64,000 nucleotides of DNA from Flavobacterium oncorhynchi (GTDB lineage: Bacteria > Bacteroidota > Bacteroidia > Flavobacteriales > Flavobacteriaceae): assembly GCF_002217355.1 (NCBI RefSeq), contig NZ_MUHA01000013.1, positions 90,565 through 154,564 on the forward strand. Direction: 5' to 3'. The notes under the pieces were generated by a model, which saw only the letters and a list, made by a program, of their open reading frames with translations, had not been told where the DNA came from and searched no databases. The position numbers were made by a program, and so were the translations under genes. This document shows, in pieces, positions 62,710-64,000 of the stretch; positions within the stretch are counted from its first letter, which is position 1; the number at the start of each line of letters is the position of its first letter.

Positions 62710-62816
62710 CTTATTTTAATTAGATAATTAGACAATTTGATAATTAGATAATTTTAGATGTCTGTATTAATTCTGTCAGATCAATCTAAAATCTAAAATC
62801 TAAAATCTAAATTTAT
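62710..62816. repeat. TAATTAGATAATT / CTAAAATCT repeats between accB and accC
   Basis: Short AT-rich direct repeats (GATAATTAGATAATT near 62738; three CTAAAATCT units near 62785-62810) fill the gap. The first unit also occurs beside the terminator at 2767. No gene fits. Confidence 0.6.
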
Positions 62817-63305
62817 TTATGATGGATCTACTAAGAATAAAGGTTGATCAAATTCAACTGGAGACATATCGTCAACAAGAATCTTAACAATTTTTCCTGA
62901 AACTTCTGATTCGATTTCGTTGAATAATTTCATTGCTTCAATTACACAAAGAACATCTCCTTTTGCGATAGTGCTTCCTACTTCAGTAAAAACTGGTTTG
63001 TCTGGAGATGGTTTTCTATAAAATGTTCCAATAATTGGAGATTTTATCGTTATGAATTTAGAATTTTCAGCTGGAGCTTGTGGCTCAGCCGCTACATTTA
63101 CAACTACTGGCGCTGTTACTTGCGGTGCAGCTGCTTGTGGTAATGCTGCCTGAGCTGGCAATTGCTGTACATAAGTAGTTTCTGTTACATTTCCTTCTAA
63201 AGTTGTTCTGATCGTGATTTTTACATCATCCATTTCTAACTTCACTTCTGCAACTCCCGAATTTGCTACAAATTTGATTAGGTTTTGAATTTCTTTTAAA
63301 TCCAT
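62817..63305 (-). CDS. accB: Acetyl-CoA carboxylase, biotin carboxyl carrier protein
   Basis: 162 residues. N-terminal helical part MDLKEIQNLIKFVANSGVAEVKLEMDD, an Ala/Pro-rich flexible linker, and the biotinyl domain with Lys126 in VLCVIEAMKLFNEIESEVSG. Carries carboxybiotin between AccC and AccA/D. In operon with fabH (23-bp gap) and accC. Confidence 0.97.
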   Translation of the reverse strand: MDLKEIQNLIKFVANSGVAEVKLEMDDVKITIRTTLEGNVTETTYVQQLPAQAALPQAAAPQVTAPVVVNVAAEPQAPAENSKFITIKSPIIGTFYRKPSPDKPVFTEVGSTIAKGDVLCVIEAMKLFNEIESEVSGKIVKILVDDMSPVEFDQPLFLVDPS

Positions 63306-63328
63306 AATGACTCGTTTTTAGTTTTGAT

Positions 63329-64000
63329 TTATTTTTTATCGTAAGCCCATTTTAGGTAAATAGATCCCCAAGTGAATCCACCGCCAAATGCAGCTAAAAT
63401 AATATTGTCTCCTTTTTTGAGTTGTTTCTCAAAATCATAAAGTACCAAAGGTAATGTTCCTGAAGTTGTATTACCATATTTTTCAATATTAACTAATACT
63501 TTAGACTCTTCTAGTTCAAGTCTTCCTGCAGTTGCATCAATGATGCGTTTGTTTGCTTGATGCGGCACTAACCAATCAACATCTTGATTTGTTAGATTGT
63601 TTCTTTTCAAGATCAGCTCGCTAGCGTCTGCCATATTGGTTACAGCATATTTAAATACTGTTTTACCATCTTGCATAATATTGTGTTGTCTGTTTTTTAC
63701 AGTATCTTCTGAAGCTGGGATTAAAGATCCTCCAGCTGGTATTTTAAGAAAATCACGACCTACTCCATCGCTTCTTAAATACTCATCTTGTAAACCTAAA
63801 CCTTCATAATTTGGCTCAAATAAAACAGCACCGCCTCCATCACCAAAAATAATGCAAGTGGCTCTGTCTGTATAATCTACAATTGATGACATTTTATCTG
63901 CACCAATTAATAGTACTTTTTTATATCTTCCAGATTGTACATAAGCCGCAGCAGTTGACATTCCGTACAAGAAACTTGAACAAGCTGCTTGCAAATCATA
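63329..64000 (-). CDS. fabH: 3-oxoacyl-ACP synthase III (5' end outside window)
   Basis: Starts fatty acid synthesis by condensing acetyl-CoA and malonyl-ACP. The window holds the last 223 codons. The active-site Cys is in DLQAACSSFLYG at the window edge, His in WLVPHQANKRI, and Asn in KYGNTTSGTLPL; it ends GGGFTWGSIYLKWAY. Its N-terminus lies to the right. Operon order fabH-accB-accC is the common one in Flavobacteriaceae. Confidence 0.96.
   Translation of the reverse strand, partial: YDLQAACSSFLYGMSTAAAYVQSGRYKKVLLIGADKMSSIVDYTDRATCIIFGDGGGAVLFEPNYEGLGLQDEYLRSDGVGRDFLKIPAGGSLIPASEDTVKNRQHNIMQDGKTVFKYAVTNMADASELILKRNNLTNQDVDWLVPHQANKRIIDATAGRLELEESKVLVNIEKYGNTTSGTLPLVLYDFEKQLKKGDNIILAAFGGGFTWGSIYLKWAYDKK

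Overview
The window reads as chromosome of a Flavobacterium (Bacteroidota, Flavobacteriaceae). It is AT-rich. Starts are almost all ATG without Shine-Dalgarno sequences. Several promoters match the Bacteroidota pattern TTTG-N17-20-TAnnTTTG. Family content is typical of the genus: DUF4271-HemD, FtsX-DUF3098-UppP-TruB, a DUF5686 outer-membrane protein, LytTR signalling pairs and a lone RpoN. Intergenic gaps are full of dispersed palindromes and 8-bp tandem repeats. I see no prophage, insertion sequence, CRISPR array or rRNA; there is one tRNA (Ala, GGC).

Layout. 1-5.7 kb: a glycosyltransferase (cut by the window edge), DUF4271 and HemD, an Lrp-type regulator, a Zn membrane protease, and an operon of alpha/beta hydrolase, ECF sigma factor and four-helix membrane protein. 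6-8.9 kb: LeuS. 9.1-12.3 kb: a ModE-like winged-helix regulator, a TonB-dependent receptor and a lipoprotein with a sulfite-oxidase-like fold; two matching 26-bp inverted repeats precede the receptor. 12.6-22 kb: FtsX, DUF3098, UppP, TruB, a HExxH protein, a candidate small-transcript locus, a thioredoxin-like protein, PyrH, Frr and DUF5686. 22-27 kb: a CPA2 antiporter, a LytS/LytTR pair and an SMR exporter. 27-40 kb: an RND/MMPL transporter, AsnS, RpoN, Tdk, a Glu-rich protein, RsmI, HopJ-like, RecJ and MFS.

40-53 kb: a Cys-rich protein next to a heptaheme cytochrome lipoprotein, LpxH, QueD, an enoyl-CoA hydratase, tRNA-Ala, a run of small secreted or membrane proteins, a GNAT, a Crp-like regulator, and an operon FAD oxidase-MtgA-LpxR. 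53-61 kb: an S9 peptidase, a hybrid histidine kinase convergent with an NtrC-type sigma-54 activator, then five tandem paralogous secreted PepSY-like proteins. 61-64 kb: AccC, AccB and FabH (cut by the window edge).

Two loci look most like undescribed systems. The first is the ModE-like/TonB receptor/SUOX-like lipoprotein unit with paired operators, a candidate outer-membrane uptake system for molybdate, tungstate or a related ligand. The second is the hybrid kinase and sigma-54 activator beside five secreted PepSY-like paralogs; the array's upstream region carries a sigma-54-like promoter and a compact set of repeats resembling an enhancer. Both assignments are inferences from sequence and context.
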